Shown here: piece by piece, positions 18,701 to 25,875 of the stretch
Layout of the letters: each line of letters begins with the position of its first letter
Numbering within the stretch: position 1 is the first letter of the stretch
Assembly (NCBI GenBank): GCA_964463695.1
Contig: CAYXCZ010000009.1
Coordinates: 54,777 to 118,776 of the forward strand
From: JALNZU01 sp964463695
Lineage (GTDB): Bacteria > Bacteroidota > Bacteroidia > Bacteroidales > F082
Direction of reading: 5' to 3'
DNA: 64,000 bases
The notes under the pieces: model-generated
What the model was told of the DNA's origin: nothing
Databases searched by the model: none
Seen by the model: only the letters and a program-made list of their open reading frames with translations
Position numbers and translations under genes: made by a program

Positions 18701-21700
18701 TGTTTCGGGTTCGGTTATTAATGTCAGCATTCTGGCTCAAAGCAGTTCGGTATGCTACGGTAGTCTTTTTCAACTTACTGCTTTGCCTGAAGGTGGAACG
18801 GGAACTTACTCATTCATCTGGAAAGATCCAAATGGGCTTGTTATTGGCACCAATGCGGCGCTCTCAGCTCCTGCGCTTATTTCGGGATCGTATTCTGTTA
18901 CCGTCACCGATGGAACTGTTGCTGCTTCTGATGCGATTGATATCAGTATTTTGTCTGTGCCTACATCTTTTCAGATAAGTGGAGGTGGATTTTTGTGCGC
19001 AGGTGGCGCTGGGCTCACTATCGATGTTTCCGATTCGGAAACAGGCATTGAATACAGCCTTTTACTTAATAACGATCAGGTGGTAGCTGTTTTGTATGGA
19101 ACTGGAAATCCTCTTGTTTTCAATGGTTTAATGCAAGCTGGGACATATTCTGTCAGGGCCAAACACTTGAATTCTTCGTGTGGAATAACATTAAATGGTT
19201 CAGTCGAACTGTTTCCTACTGAACCTATTTCGTTGGTAATGCCTGATCTGCAAACTGTTGCAACGGGTCAGCCAGCACAGCTCTCAGCTCAGGTTAGCGG
19301 GGGATCAGGGAACTTTTTGTTCAGTTGGGAGCCTGCTGCTTTGGTTGTTAATCCTCAGAGTCTTTCTACATCAACCTTACCGCTCTCTCAAAGTACTGCT
19401 TTCATCCTTACAGTTACGGATGGTGTTACGGGATGTGAAAAAGCTGTTCAGTCATTTGTGATTGTTACAAATAGTACCTTAAGTCTGGAAATTTATGCAG
19501 AAGAAACAGAAATCTGTCCTGGTGAAGGAGTCCGTTTGTTTGCATTGGCTTCAGGAGGACAAGGCCCTATTACATATAGCTGGACATCAGTCCCTTCCGG
19601 ATTTCAATCCACAGTTTATAATCCACTTGTGAATCCAATCGTCACTACCATTTATACAGTCATAATAAGTGATGGAACTTTTACACAGAACAGTAGTATT
19701 CAAATCAGTGTGAAACCAATTGCGCAAGCATATGAAGTTGCGGGAGGAGGAAATTTATGTGGCAACAATACTTCTGTTGAAATAACGCTTTCGGGTTCAC
19801 AACCCAATGCTGATTATTATCTGTTAAGAAATATGATCCCAACAGGTTATATTATTGCAGGTAACGGACAGCCTATTCAATTTGATCAGATTACAAACGC
19901 AGGGGAATTTACCGTTTCAGCATATCTTCAGACCTCTGGTTGTTCATCAATTATGAATGGAAGTGCACTTGTTGATCAATACAATTCACCAATTTCAAAT
20001 GCAGGTGCAGATCAAAGTATCGCAACCGGAAATGCTGCTCAACTTGTTGGAAGTGTGAGCGATGGCAGTGGATTTTATGCGTATCAATGGAACCCTTCAT
20101 TTCTTGTTCAACTACCAAATGCAAGCTCAACATTAACCTTACCATTAACCCAGAGCACAGCCTTTTTGTTTTATGCTAACGATCAACAATCAGGTTGTGT
20201 GAGCGGAATTGATACAACTTTAGTAGTTGTTACCGGAGGCCCCTTAAACCTTCAAATTTTCCCAGATCCTGCTCAGGCATGCAGTGGTTCATCACTTGTA
20301 TTAACTGCTTTACCAGGGGGCGGATCAGGCTCATATTCCTTCCAATGGACAGATGCTTCAGGACAGATTCTTGGTCAAAACCAGCAATTAACTTATGTTG
20401 TTGCCAATTCGGGTTATATTTATGTTACAATCAATGATGGATCATTTTCATTGACAGATTCCACTTTTATTGAGGCCATAGCTCTCCCGCAAATGTTCAC
20501 TGTTACGGGCGGAGGTTCATCATGCAATGCCTCCAATGGTGTTACTATCGGCCTTGATGGATCAGAGGCCGGAATCCTTTACACGCTCTATAAGGATTTT
20601 AACCAGACCATAATTACTGTTGTTGGTCAAGGTATCGCGATAAATTTTGGAAGTTTCTCACAGCAAGGTGTTTATACAGTTATTGCCAAACAGCCAACCC
20701 AATCATGTGAAGTTCAGATGCAGGGATCGGCCTTAATTCAATATTTTGAAGCCCCTGTAATCGAAGCGGGAGTTGATCAAATCATTCCAAATGGCACTTC
20801 CACTCAATTATTCAGCACTGCTTACGGAGGATCAGGAAGTTACATTTATTTCTGGCAACCTTCCGACGAATTAATGAACCCAAATGCTGCAAATCCAATT
20901 ACAAAAGAGCTATTCTCCAGTAAAGTTTTTACAGTTCAGGTGACAGATGTTGAATCTGGCTGTACCTATGAAGATCAAACGATCGTATTTGTGAGCGGGA
21001 GCGTTTTAACAATTAATGATATTGTACTTTCAGATTTATCAGTATGCCCGGGCGAGACAGTTAGCTGCAATGTTTTACCTTCAGGCGGAAGTGGGATCTA
21101 TACCTGGTCGTGGGTTACAAGTCCGGGCAATGAAGCAGGCAATAGTTCAGCATTTAGTTTTCAACCTTGGGTAACAACTCAAATTAAAGTGAGTGTAAGT
21201 GATGGCCTAAGCACTGTAAGCGACTCCACTATTGTTCAAATTTATCCTGTTCCCGACAGCTACCTCATTGGTGGAGGTGGTTCATGGTGTGCAGGAGGCC
21301 AATCACCATCTATCATATTATCCGGCAGTCAGTTAAACGTTGATTACGAGTTATTCAGGAATGGCATTTCAACCGGACAAATTATCACAGGCACTGGTAA
21401 TCCCATCAATTTTTCGGAAATACAAGCAGATGGGACGTATACAATCATGGCTTCCAATACAAATGGATGTATAACCATTATGCAAGGTAGCGCACAGCTT
21501 ACCCAATACCAACCGCCACAGCAGTTTAGTCTTTCGGGAGGTGGTTCATGGTGTGAAAATGATCCATCTGCAGGCTTTTTACTTTCAGGATCAACAATAG
21601 GAACAGATTACTTCCTTTTTCTCAACGATACTGAATTGGCAGGTTCCTATACAGGTACTGGTCTGCCCATAAGCATTTCTCCCCCAAATGTCTCAGGGCG

Positions 21701-22478
21701 CTACACTGTGCAAGCAATTCATTCAGGCACTAGTTGTTCCGCTATGATGAGTGGGACATCCAATTTACTTATCTATCCGTTGCCACAGCCTGTTATTACT
21801 GGTGATGGAGCAATATGCAAGGGCGAAACCATTCGTCTTGTTGCCAGTGGTGGAGATACATATCAATGGCTAACAACGCCGCAGGTATTTACCAATTATT
21901 TGGATGTAAACCCTAATGAGTCAACTGTTTATGAGTTAATTGCAACAAACAGTTTTGGCTGTGAAAATTTAACAAGCCATGAAGTAATTGTAAATTCAGA
22001 ACCTTCATTTACGCTGACAGATTATCCAGAGCAACAAATAATTGAAATTCAGCCAGAAGAATTTTACCCGATGTACAGTTTCTATTCGGATGGCCAGTTA
22101 TTATCAACGGGCACTGCAATGGCCTATTTTTACGGATCAACCATACTGCCAAGCGACACCGTTTTGGTTATAGCAACTAATGCATTTGGCTGTGAAAGCA
22201 CACGGGAAATTGTCATCAATGGGCTGAGTGAAGAAATAATAATTAATGCCTTCTCACCGAACAGCGATAATATCAATGACAGGTTCCTGAAAGGAAATTT
22301 TATTAAGATCTATAATCGCTGGGGTGTTGAAATGTATTCAGGTTTTGAAGGCTGGGATGGGCGCTATAATGGAGCAACAGTGTCACCTGGCACTTATTAT
22401 TATCTGTTGGAATTGAGGGATTTAAATGATAATGTTTTAAGAACAGAAAAAGGTTCAGTAACTATTGTAATTGAATGA
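12711..22478 (+). CDS. Giant modular surface protein with T9SS type B (CHU_C) domain
   Basis: The 3255-residue protein has a signal peptide (about 1-24, ending LKAQ), two N-terminal Ig-like domains (about 25-215), then a long array of Ig/PKD-like beta-sandwich modules, and a C-terminal CHU_C gliding-type domain (about 3180-3255; AFSPNSDNINDRF and IYNRWGVEMYSG). CHU_C domains direct export through the type IX system. The array has 13 modules starting with a GGG-x-x-C motif; modules 2-11 each lead a regular unit of about 254 residues comprising GGGxxC, AGxDQ..GSGNY and ICPG segments. Residues 1253-1760 and 1761-2235 are nearly identical. The layout resembles SprB-like adhesins in secretion route, though not in demonstrated function. 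It overlaps the next gene by four bases, coupling it to OmpA-like and PorP partners. Likely a cell-surface adhesin. Confidence 0.9.
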   Translation: MRSWILSFVLILGFLIQSKVELKAQPVVIGQPADTSVCNGGNASFYVLAVNTVGFQWQENDGVGWYNIDASITYASGYTTPILEINDANLGLNGYLYRCVVTDGDNNSVTSEAAVLGVNEPPVITMHPNDITVCKNEIAVFSISALYADSYQWQESVGTGWIDITNNAFYSGVTEPNLLIFTTTGMNGFRYRCRMVNGNCPDTTAFARLFVNPTPTLQTVTGGGAFCQGGSGLPIGLADSEAGIAYHMYRNGNSTGIVVSGTGEAMTFGNFTQPGTYTITAINGSTSCAIPMLNPVQIIVNPLPIQQSLLGGGSYCEGSPAPEIFLASSQQGIQYGLFKNGITTGQVLTGTGFTLSFGQVPATGFYTVAASNTTTSCSTQINGNAQVIQYIVPQVFAGADQSIEQGQTAPLTAQVTGNSQYAFQWQPAAFVQQNQQANTATIPLYQSKLFTVTAKDLISQCVSSADSVKVIVVGGPLEVTLISDVNAICPGNSATIITNASGGSGNYFYTWTSTPAGFNSTESEITVQPQVTTTYNLSINDGNTTISKSLTITVYPLSQSFTVTGGGNYCNGDQGLTINLSGSQTGYQYSLVRVNQTILTKQGTGNPINFGIFTEPGSYSVTGENVTGGCIKQMTGTAVITSNEKPLANAGPEQLIQNGQTALLSGSATGGSGNYLFSWTPVNYLINPNAANAATVPLTTTRQFQLAVTDQVSGCQSLAAQTVVFVSGAPLLQIDATASSYNICPNEEVGLLALASGGSGNYTFAWQSTPAGFNSSIFNPTVTPSITTTYKITVSDGFLSATDSVTITVRPVPQKFQLQGGGSYCAGGQGPEIHLADSEPAVFYSLLKNGAETTILRQGTGDPLNFGSQTDQGTYQVKAFSPIHLCSATMTGQVDVLSVPRPMADGGPDVTIAYNGTTLLSASITGGSGNYSGKWQPESLVAQPNALLTNTLPLTSTTNFNFVATDLQSGCVSDPDIKTVFVSGTILNVQIEANSSQICAGSELQLNAVATGGTGSYSYYWTSEPSGFFGNSAQVTVSPVATTTFHVAVSDGLQTINKSFLLTVNTLPQLFVVTGGGNICNSGSKLPIGLSGSETGVLYSLYYEGTEIANLVGSGAALSFGLYNANGTYLVKAKKFTTSCEQTMQGNAVITSIGQVIADAGPDKNIYTGEQVILEGSVTSQGSNYTFSWEPSSMLMNPNAIQPTTISLQETTLFKLVASGQSGGCQPSEDFVTIFVEGTPIEVNLTASSEVICPGEPVQLIALPSGGNGNYTYSWESVPPGSVSTVFNPVFSPLVPTTYTVTVSDGSLIVFESIFINVKTLPTVFNLTGGGVFCPNETPPALVLSGSEIETNYVLFRNNTSTSFSLTGNGQPLVFEGITQGGSYTVQATKLSGCSQWMNGTAVITSSAAPVVVSSADQVIPAGSVALLNAVAGGGSGNYSYQWLPAAFVVNPQSASTATVALNQSTVFTVQATELQSGCLSNVDSSLVIVSGSVINVSILAQSSSVCYGSLFQLTALPEGGTGTYSFIWKDPNGLVIGTNAALSAPALISGSYSVTVTDGTVAASDAIGITILPIPTAFQISGDGFLCPGSSGLSIEVSGSETGIEYSLLLDNDQVVAVLYGTGNPLVFNGLMQVGTYSVMAKHLNSSCSITLNGSVELFPTEPISLVMPDLQTVATGQPAQLSAQVSGGSGNFLFSWEPAALVVNPQSLSTSTLPLSQSTAFILTVTDAVTGCETRKQALVAVTGTNLNVEIFADQDLICPGEPVQLIALPSGGNGNYTYSWESVPPGSVSTVFNPVFSPLVPTTYTVTVSDGSLIVFESIFINVKTLPTVFNLTGGGVFCPNETPPALVLSGSEIETNYVLFRNNTSTSFSLTGNGQPLVFEGITQGGSYTVQATKLSGCSQWMNGTAVITSSAAPVVVSSADQVIPAGSAALLNAVAAGGSGNYSYQWLPTEFVINPQSASTSTVALNQSTVFTVQATDVQSGCLSNVDSSLVVVSGSVINVSILAQSSSVCYGSLFQLTALPEGGTGTYSFIWKDPNGLVIGTNAALSAPALISGSYSVTVTDGTVAASDAIDISILSVPTSFQISGGGFLCAGGAGLTIDVSDSETGIEYSLLLNNDQVVAVLYGTGNPLVFNGLMQAGTYSVRAKHLNSSCGITLNGSVELFPTEPISLVMPDLQTVATGQPAQLSAQVSGGSGNFLFSWEPAALVVNPQSLSTSTLPLSQSTAFILTVTDGVTGCEKAVQSFVIVTNSTLSLEIYAEETEICPGEGVRLFALASGGQGPITYSWTSVPSGFQSTVYNPLVNPIVTTIYTVIISDGTFTQNSSIQISVKPIAQAYEVAGGGNLCGNNTSVEITLSGSQPNADYYLLRNMIPTGYIIAGNGQPIQFDQITNAGEFTVSAYLQTSGCSSIMNGSALVDQYNSPISNAGADQSIATGNAAQLVGSVSDGSGFYAYQWNPSFLVQLPNASSTLTLPLTQSTAFLFYANDQQSGCVSGIDTTLVVVTGGPLNLQIFPDPAQACSGSSLVLTALPGGGSGSYSFQWTDASGQILGQNQQLTYVVANSGYIYVTINDGSFSLTDSTFIEAIALPQMFTVTGGGSSCNASNGVTIGLDGSEAGILYTLYKDFNQTIITVVGQGIAINFGSFSQQGVYTVIAKQPTQSCEVQMQGSALIQYFEAPVIEAGVDQIIPNGTSTQLFSTAYGGSGSYIYFWQPSDELMNPNAANPITKELFSSKVFTVQVTDVESGCTYEDQTIVFVSGSVLTINDIVLSDLSVCPGETVSCNVLPSGGSGIYTWSWVTSPGNEAGNSSAFSFQPWVTTQIKVSVSDGLSTVSDSTIVQIYPVPDSYLIGGGGSWCAGGQSPSIILSGSQLNVDYELFRNGISTGQIITGTGNPINFSEIQADGTYTIMASNTNGCITIMQGSAQLTQYQPPQQFSLSGGGSWCENDPSAGFLLSGSTIGTDYFLFLNDTELAGSYTGTGLPISISPPNVSGRYTVQAIHSGTSCSAMMSGTSNLLIYPLPQPVITGDGAICKGETIRLVASGGDTYQWLTTPQVFTNYLDVNPNESTVYELIATNSFGCENLTSHEVIVNSEPSFTLTDYPEQQIIEIQPEEFYPMYSFYSDGQLLSTGTAMAYFYGSTILPSDTVLVIATNAFGCESTREIVINGLSEEIIINAFSPNSDNINDRFLKGNFIKIYNRWGVEMYSGFEGWDGRYNGATVSPGTYYYLLELRDLNDNVLRTEKGSVTIVIE
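13639..21266 (+). repeat. Ten tandem units of about 762 bp within the adhesin gene
   Basis: Unit starts, marked by the GGG-x-x-C codons, fall near 13639, 14400, 15164, 15926, 16694, 17453, 18218, 18977, 19740 and 20508, with the next GGG motif at 21267. Steps are 759-768 bases, so the reading frame is kept. Each unit encodes three beta-sandwich-like segments in the same order. Units differ widely in sequence except units 6-9, which form the recent duplication listed separately. Confidence 0.85.
16467..19417 (+). repeat. Recent 1524-bp tandem duplication, mosaic identity
   Basis: Sequence from 16467 recurs exactly 1524 bases (508 codons, two units) later from 17991. By eye, three blocks are identical: 16467-16957 with 17991-18481 (491 bp), 17196-17415 with 18720-18939 (220 bp), and 17686-17893 with 19210-19417 (208 bp). 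Between them lie islands with many substitutions, some silent and some changing residues. This pattern suggests repeated gene conversion or a duplication followed by patchy exchange. Confidence 0.9.
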
Positions 22479-24970
22479 TGCAAAGAAAACATCTGATACT
22501 ATTAGCTTTTGTACTGCTTGCAAGTCAGCTGCTTTTTGCACAGAAAGCAATTTTGCGTCAGGCTGAAAAAAACTATGCTGCACATAACTTTCTGAAGGCA
22601 TCTCAGTTATGGCAAAAGGCTTTTGAACAGACTTCCGATCCGATCCAAAAACAGGATTTGGCTTTTCGAATTGCCACTTCCTACCATCGGATGAATATGA
22701 TTGAACCCGCTCTTCAATGGTATGCTGATGCTATTGGAACTACAGAAAATAAACCTGAGTGGTTGCTGGCCCAGGCAGATGCCTTTCTTCGTGCCGGAAA
22801 TCTGGCAGCAGCCAGAGACGCCACCAACAAGGCCTTGAAATTGGAACCCTATTCGGCAGAGGCCAAACGTACATTGTTATTTATCCAGAATTTCGAAAGC
22901 AGTAAGTTATTAACGCATCCCAAACTATTTGAAGCCAATACGTTAAATACCACATCAAGTGATTATGCTGCAGCATGGTTCAATAATGATCTTATTTTGT
23001 CATCATCCCGTTTTCAAGGAAAAGCGATACAAAAAGACGGCCGCACCTCCGAGAATTTTTCATCATTATATCTTTCCGTTGAAAATCTTTACGGCGATTT
23101 CGGACAAGCCATCCTGCTGCCTATCGATGGAAACAAGAATGCAGGTGTGATGACATTTGACAGTCTAACTCAGCGGATTTTCTTTACCAAATGCACCAAC
23201 AGAAAGCAAAAATGCAGTATTCTGGAATCGAAATTTGACGCTGAAACGTTTTATTTTTCAAGACCGGTAACAGCAGGTTTTATTCAAAAAAAACATCATT
23301 ATGGGCATCCTCACATGAGCGAAGATGGCAAGCTCATGTATTTCAGCGCTACACTTCCTGGAGGCTATGGCGGCAATGATATTTACAGTATTTCATTGAA
23401 AGCAGATGGGAGCTGGGGCTTACCGGTAAATGCCGGACCTATTGTCAACACGGCCTTTGACGAGGTTTTTCCAACCACTATAGGTGATAGCATTTTACTT
23501 TTTTCTTCGGCGGGTCAACCTGAAGGTTACGGTGGTCTGGATATTTACGCAGTAAAGTCAAATGGCTCAGGATACTCCGATCTTCAATTGCTCTTGCCTC
23601 CATATAACTCCACAGCAGATGACTTCTCCTTATCAATGCGAAAAGGGACAACAAAAGGCGTAATCAGCTCAAGCAGAAAGGTTTCAACGAATGATGATCT
23701 TTACTTTTTTAATGCTTACCCTCTGCGCAAACTGATTGGTGGTGTCGTCGCATCATTGGCGGATTCAACCAAAATCGAAGCTGCAAAAGTAATTTGGAAG
23801 GAAACAAATGGAGAAGAGATCACGACAACAACTACTATAGATGGAGCATTTATATTTTCAGTTCCTGAATATGCTTCAGGTTTGCTAACCGCCTCACACC
23901 CCGATTATCACCTTGAACAGCTTAGAATACTTAACAAACCCGCTTCTGAAAACCGTTTGAACGAATGGATCCTTCTTCAGAATAAATCCTATTCAATTAA
24001 TATTAAAGGTAAAGTCACTGAAAGAGGCACACAGATGCCTATGGAGGGAGAAGCCTTAACGCTCAGCGGACCAGGAGCTTCTGTTGCCATGACAAAAACT
24101 GATGTTAATGGACGATATAGTTTTGAAGCGCTGCAGCCCGACAGGATATATACTGTCCGAATCAGCGGAGAAGGGTTTTTTACCGAATCAAGAGTTGTGC
24201 GTACACCGGAAGTTGATATGGATATGGTTTTAGAAAAATCCAATGGTTATGACCTCGACTTTGAATTGACCAGAATTACTGAAAAGAAAGAGATTGTACT
24301 TAATGATATATATTATGATTTTGACAAGTCGGAGCTGAGAGAATCATCAAAAATTGAACTCCAAAAACTTGCCTCCATGCTGCGTGAAACACCCGGAGTT
24401 AACATCCAGATTTCATCTCATACAGATGAAAGAGGGACAGATACATACAATAACAAGCTCTCACTCGACAGGGCTCAATCCGTCGTTGACTTTCTGATAG
24501 CAAGTGGAATTTCATCCTCACGGTTATTGGCGAAAGGCTATGGAAAAAGCAACCCTATCTTCAGAAATGCACAAAACGAAGATCAACACCAAACCAATCG
24601 AAGAACAACTTTCCAGGTGGTTGATTACGACAGCAAAGTGACATCCATAGATGCTAGATACAATACCGAAACATCTATTGTCAAAGAAGATAGCCGTTTG
24701 ATTTTCCGTGTTCAGGTGCTGGTTTCATCCAAAAAACACGACCCCGACTTGTATTTTGCAGCATTAAAAAATGTGGTTCCAAACCTCAGTTTTTACATTC
24801 AGGAGCAAGGAGCAGTTTACCGGTATGAGGCAGGCGACCGCTACACTTTATCTGAAGCTGAGGCTTTGCGAACAATAATCCGCTCAGCCGGTTTCAACGA
24901 CAGTTTCATTGTTCCGTATATTGATCAGCAACGCGTGACGATCCAACAAGCAAAAGACTTTATCCCATGA
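22475..24970 (+). CDS. TPR-PD40-OmpA-SPOR envelope protein (PorE-like)
   Basis: The 831-residue protein begins with a signal peptide (about 1-22, ending LLFAQ), then TPR-type helices (about 25-145), a PD40/WD40-like beta-propeller region (about 275-390; SEDGKLMYFSA, GGYGGNDIY), two carboxypeptidase-regulatory-like domains (about 415-490 and 508-585), an OmpA peptidoglycan-binding domain (about 608-715; YYDFDKSELRESS, SSHTDERGTDTYN, DRAQSVVDFL) and a C-terminal SPOR-like domain (about 738-831; FRVQVLVSS, VYRYEAGDRYTLSEAEALR). The order resembles T9SS-associated PorE-like proteins, with SPOR added. It would sit in the periplasm tethered to the outer membrane and bind peptidoglycan. It overlaps both neighbours by ATGA, implying translational coupling with the adhesin and PorP genes. 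Confidence 0.88.
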   Translation: MMQRKHLILLAFVLLASQLLFAQKAILRQAEKNYAAHNFLKASQLWQKAFEQTSDPIQKQDLAFRIATSYHRMNMIEPALQWYADAIGTTENKPEWLLAQADAFLRAGNLAAARDATNKALKLEPYSAEAKRTLLFIQNFESSKLLTHPKLFEANTLNTTSSDYAAAWFNNDLILSSSRFQGKAIQKDGRTSENFSSLYLSVENLYGDFGQAILLPIDGNKNAGVMTFDSLTQRIFFTKCTNRKQKCSILESKFDAETFYFSRPVTAGFIQKKHHYGHPHMSEDGKLMYFSATLPGGYGGNDIYSISLKADGSWGLPVNAGPIVNTAFDEVFPTTIGDSILLFSSAGQPEGYGGLDIYAVKSNGSGYSDLQLLLPPYNSTADDFSLSMRKGTTKGVISSSRKVSTNDDLYFFNAYPLRKLIGGVVASLADSTKIEAAKVIWKETNGEEITTTTTIDGAFIFSVPEYASGLLTASHPDYHLEQLRILNKPASENRLNEWILLQNKSYSINIKGKVTERGTQMPMEGEALTLSGPGASVAMTKTDVNGRYSFEALQPDRIYTVRISGEGFFTESRVVRTPEVDMDMVLEKSNGYDLDFELTRITEKKEIVLNDIYYDFDKSELRESSKIELQKLASMLRETPGVNIQISSHTDERGTDTYNNKLSLDRAQSVVDFLIASGISSSRLLAKGYGKSNPIFRNAQNEDQHQTNRRTTFQVVDYDSKVTSIDARYNTETSIVKEDSRLIFRVQVLVSSKKHDPDLYFAALKNVVPNLSFYIQEQGAVYRYEAGDRYTLSEAEALRTIIRSAGFNDSFIVPYIDQQRVTIQQAKDFIP

Positions 24971-25875
24971 AAATAAGAATCACAATCGGGATTTGTATCC
25001 TGTTGTTAATGAATGGGTTGTTGCTTCGTGCACAAAACGACTTATTGTTTAGCAACAGTCTGAGAAGTGTTGAAATTTACAATCCTGCTTTTATTGAAAA
25101 CAATGGAATGATCAATGCACAGCTTCTTAACCGACAGCAGTGGGTTGGTTTTCCTGACGCACCTTCTGTTACACAGTTAGGAGCAGACTATTTTTTTGAA
25201 GCTCATAATATGGGTGTAAAAGTAAATATGTTATCACAAACAGCAGGGAAAGAAGTAACACGGCGATTATTGATTGATTATATCTACCGTGTTTATTTCA
25301 GGGATGACATTTACTTGAATTTTGGGTTGGGAGCAGGTTTTTACCAACGGCAGATTCTCTATTCAAAACTCATATATCTCGAAGGAAATGAGCCTCTTGT
25401 GAAGCCGGATGAGAATTATTTCAGGCCTGATTTTGATTTTGGAATGCATCTTTCTGCAGGAAACTTCAGTGGTGGCTATGCCGTGAACCACCTGACAAAT
25501 ATTAACCGCGATCCGTCTATTTCACGCATTCCTGTGCATCAGCATGTGTATGGTGCATATCTGGTTTCGCTCACCGACGCTTACCAATTGCGCGCCGGAC
25601 TTTCTTATCACCAACAGGGAAAGGTGAATTACCTTCAACTTGATGCTCAGGTTTATCTGGGAATTTTGCAATTAGGTGCAGGTTGGCGTCATTTGGATGC
25701 CTTTATTATCAAAGCCGGAATAAAAGCTACAGAAAATCTTGAGATTCACTATAGCTATGATATGGGTATAAACCGGCTGGCTAATTTCAACAGCGGAACG
25801 CATGAGTTTGTGCTCAAACTGCATTTTGATCGTCTTGGACGAACTTATCTGTCGCCGCGTTTCCTTGATTATTAA
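24967..25875 (+). CDS. PorP/SprF family T9SS membrane protein
   Basis: The 302-residue protein has a signal peptide (about 1-22, ending LLRAQ) and the PorP/SprF pattern: NPAFIENNGMINAQLLNRQQWVG after the signal (quoted in part: NPAF, NRQQWVGFPDAP), followed by a predicted beta-barrel of about 12-14 strands. PorP-like proteins accompany CHU_C cargo; in gliding Flavobacterium, SprF is needed for SprB export. Here it is the last gene of the adhesin operon and starts inside the stop of the OmpA-like gene (ATGA), so it is probably the dedicated outer-membrane partner for the 3255-residue protein. Its stop overlaps the stop of the convergent S41 protease gene. Confidence 0.9.
   Translation: MKIRITIGICILLLMNGLLLRAQNDLLFSNSLRSVEIYNPAFIENNGMINAQLLNRQQWVGFPDAPSVTQLGADYFFEAHNMGVKVNMLSQTAGKEVTRRLLIDYIYRVYFRDDIYLNFGLGAGFYQRQILYSKLIYLEGNEPLVKPDENYFRPDFDFGMHLSAGNFSGGYAVNHLTNINRDPSISRIPVHQHVYGAYLVSLTDAYQLRAGLSYHQQGKVNYLQLDAQVYLGILQLGAGWRHLDAFIIKAGIKATENLEIHYSYDMGINRLANFNSGTHEFVLKLHFDRLGRTYLSPRFLDY

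Noticed and set aside
13639..21266. Regular repeats considered as a CRISPR or satellite array
   Set aside because: Units are about 762 bp, in frame and coding for beta-sandwich domains.
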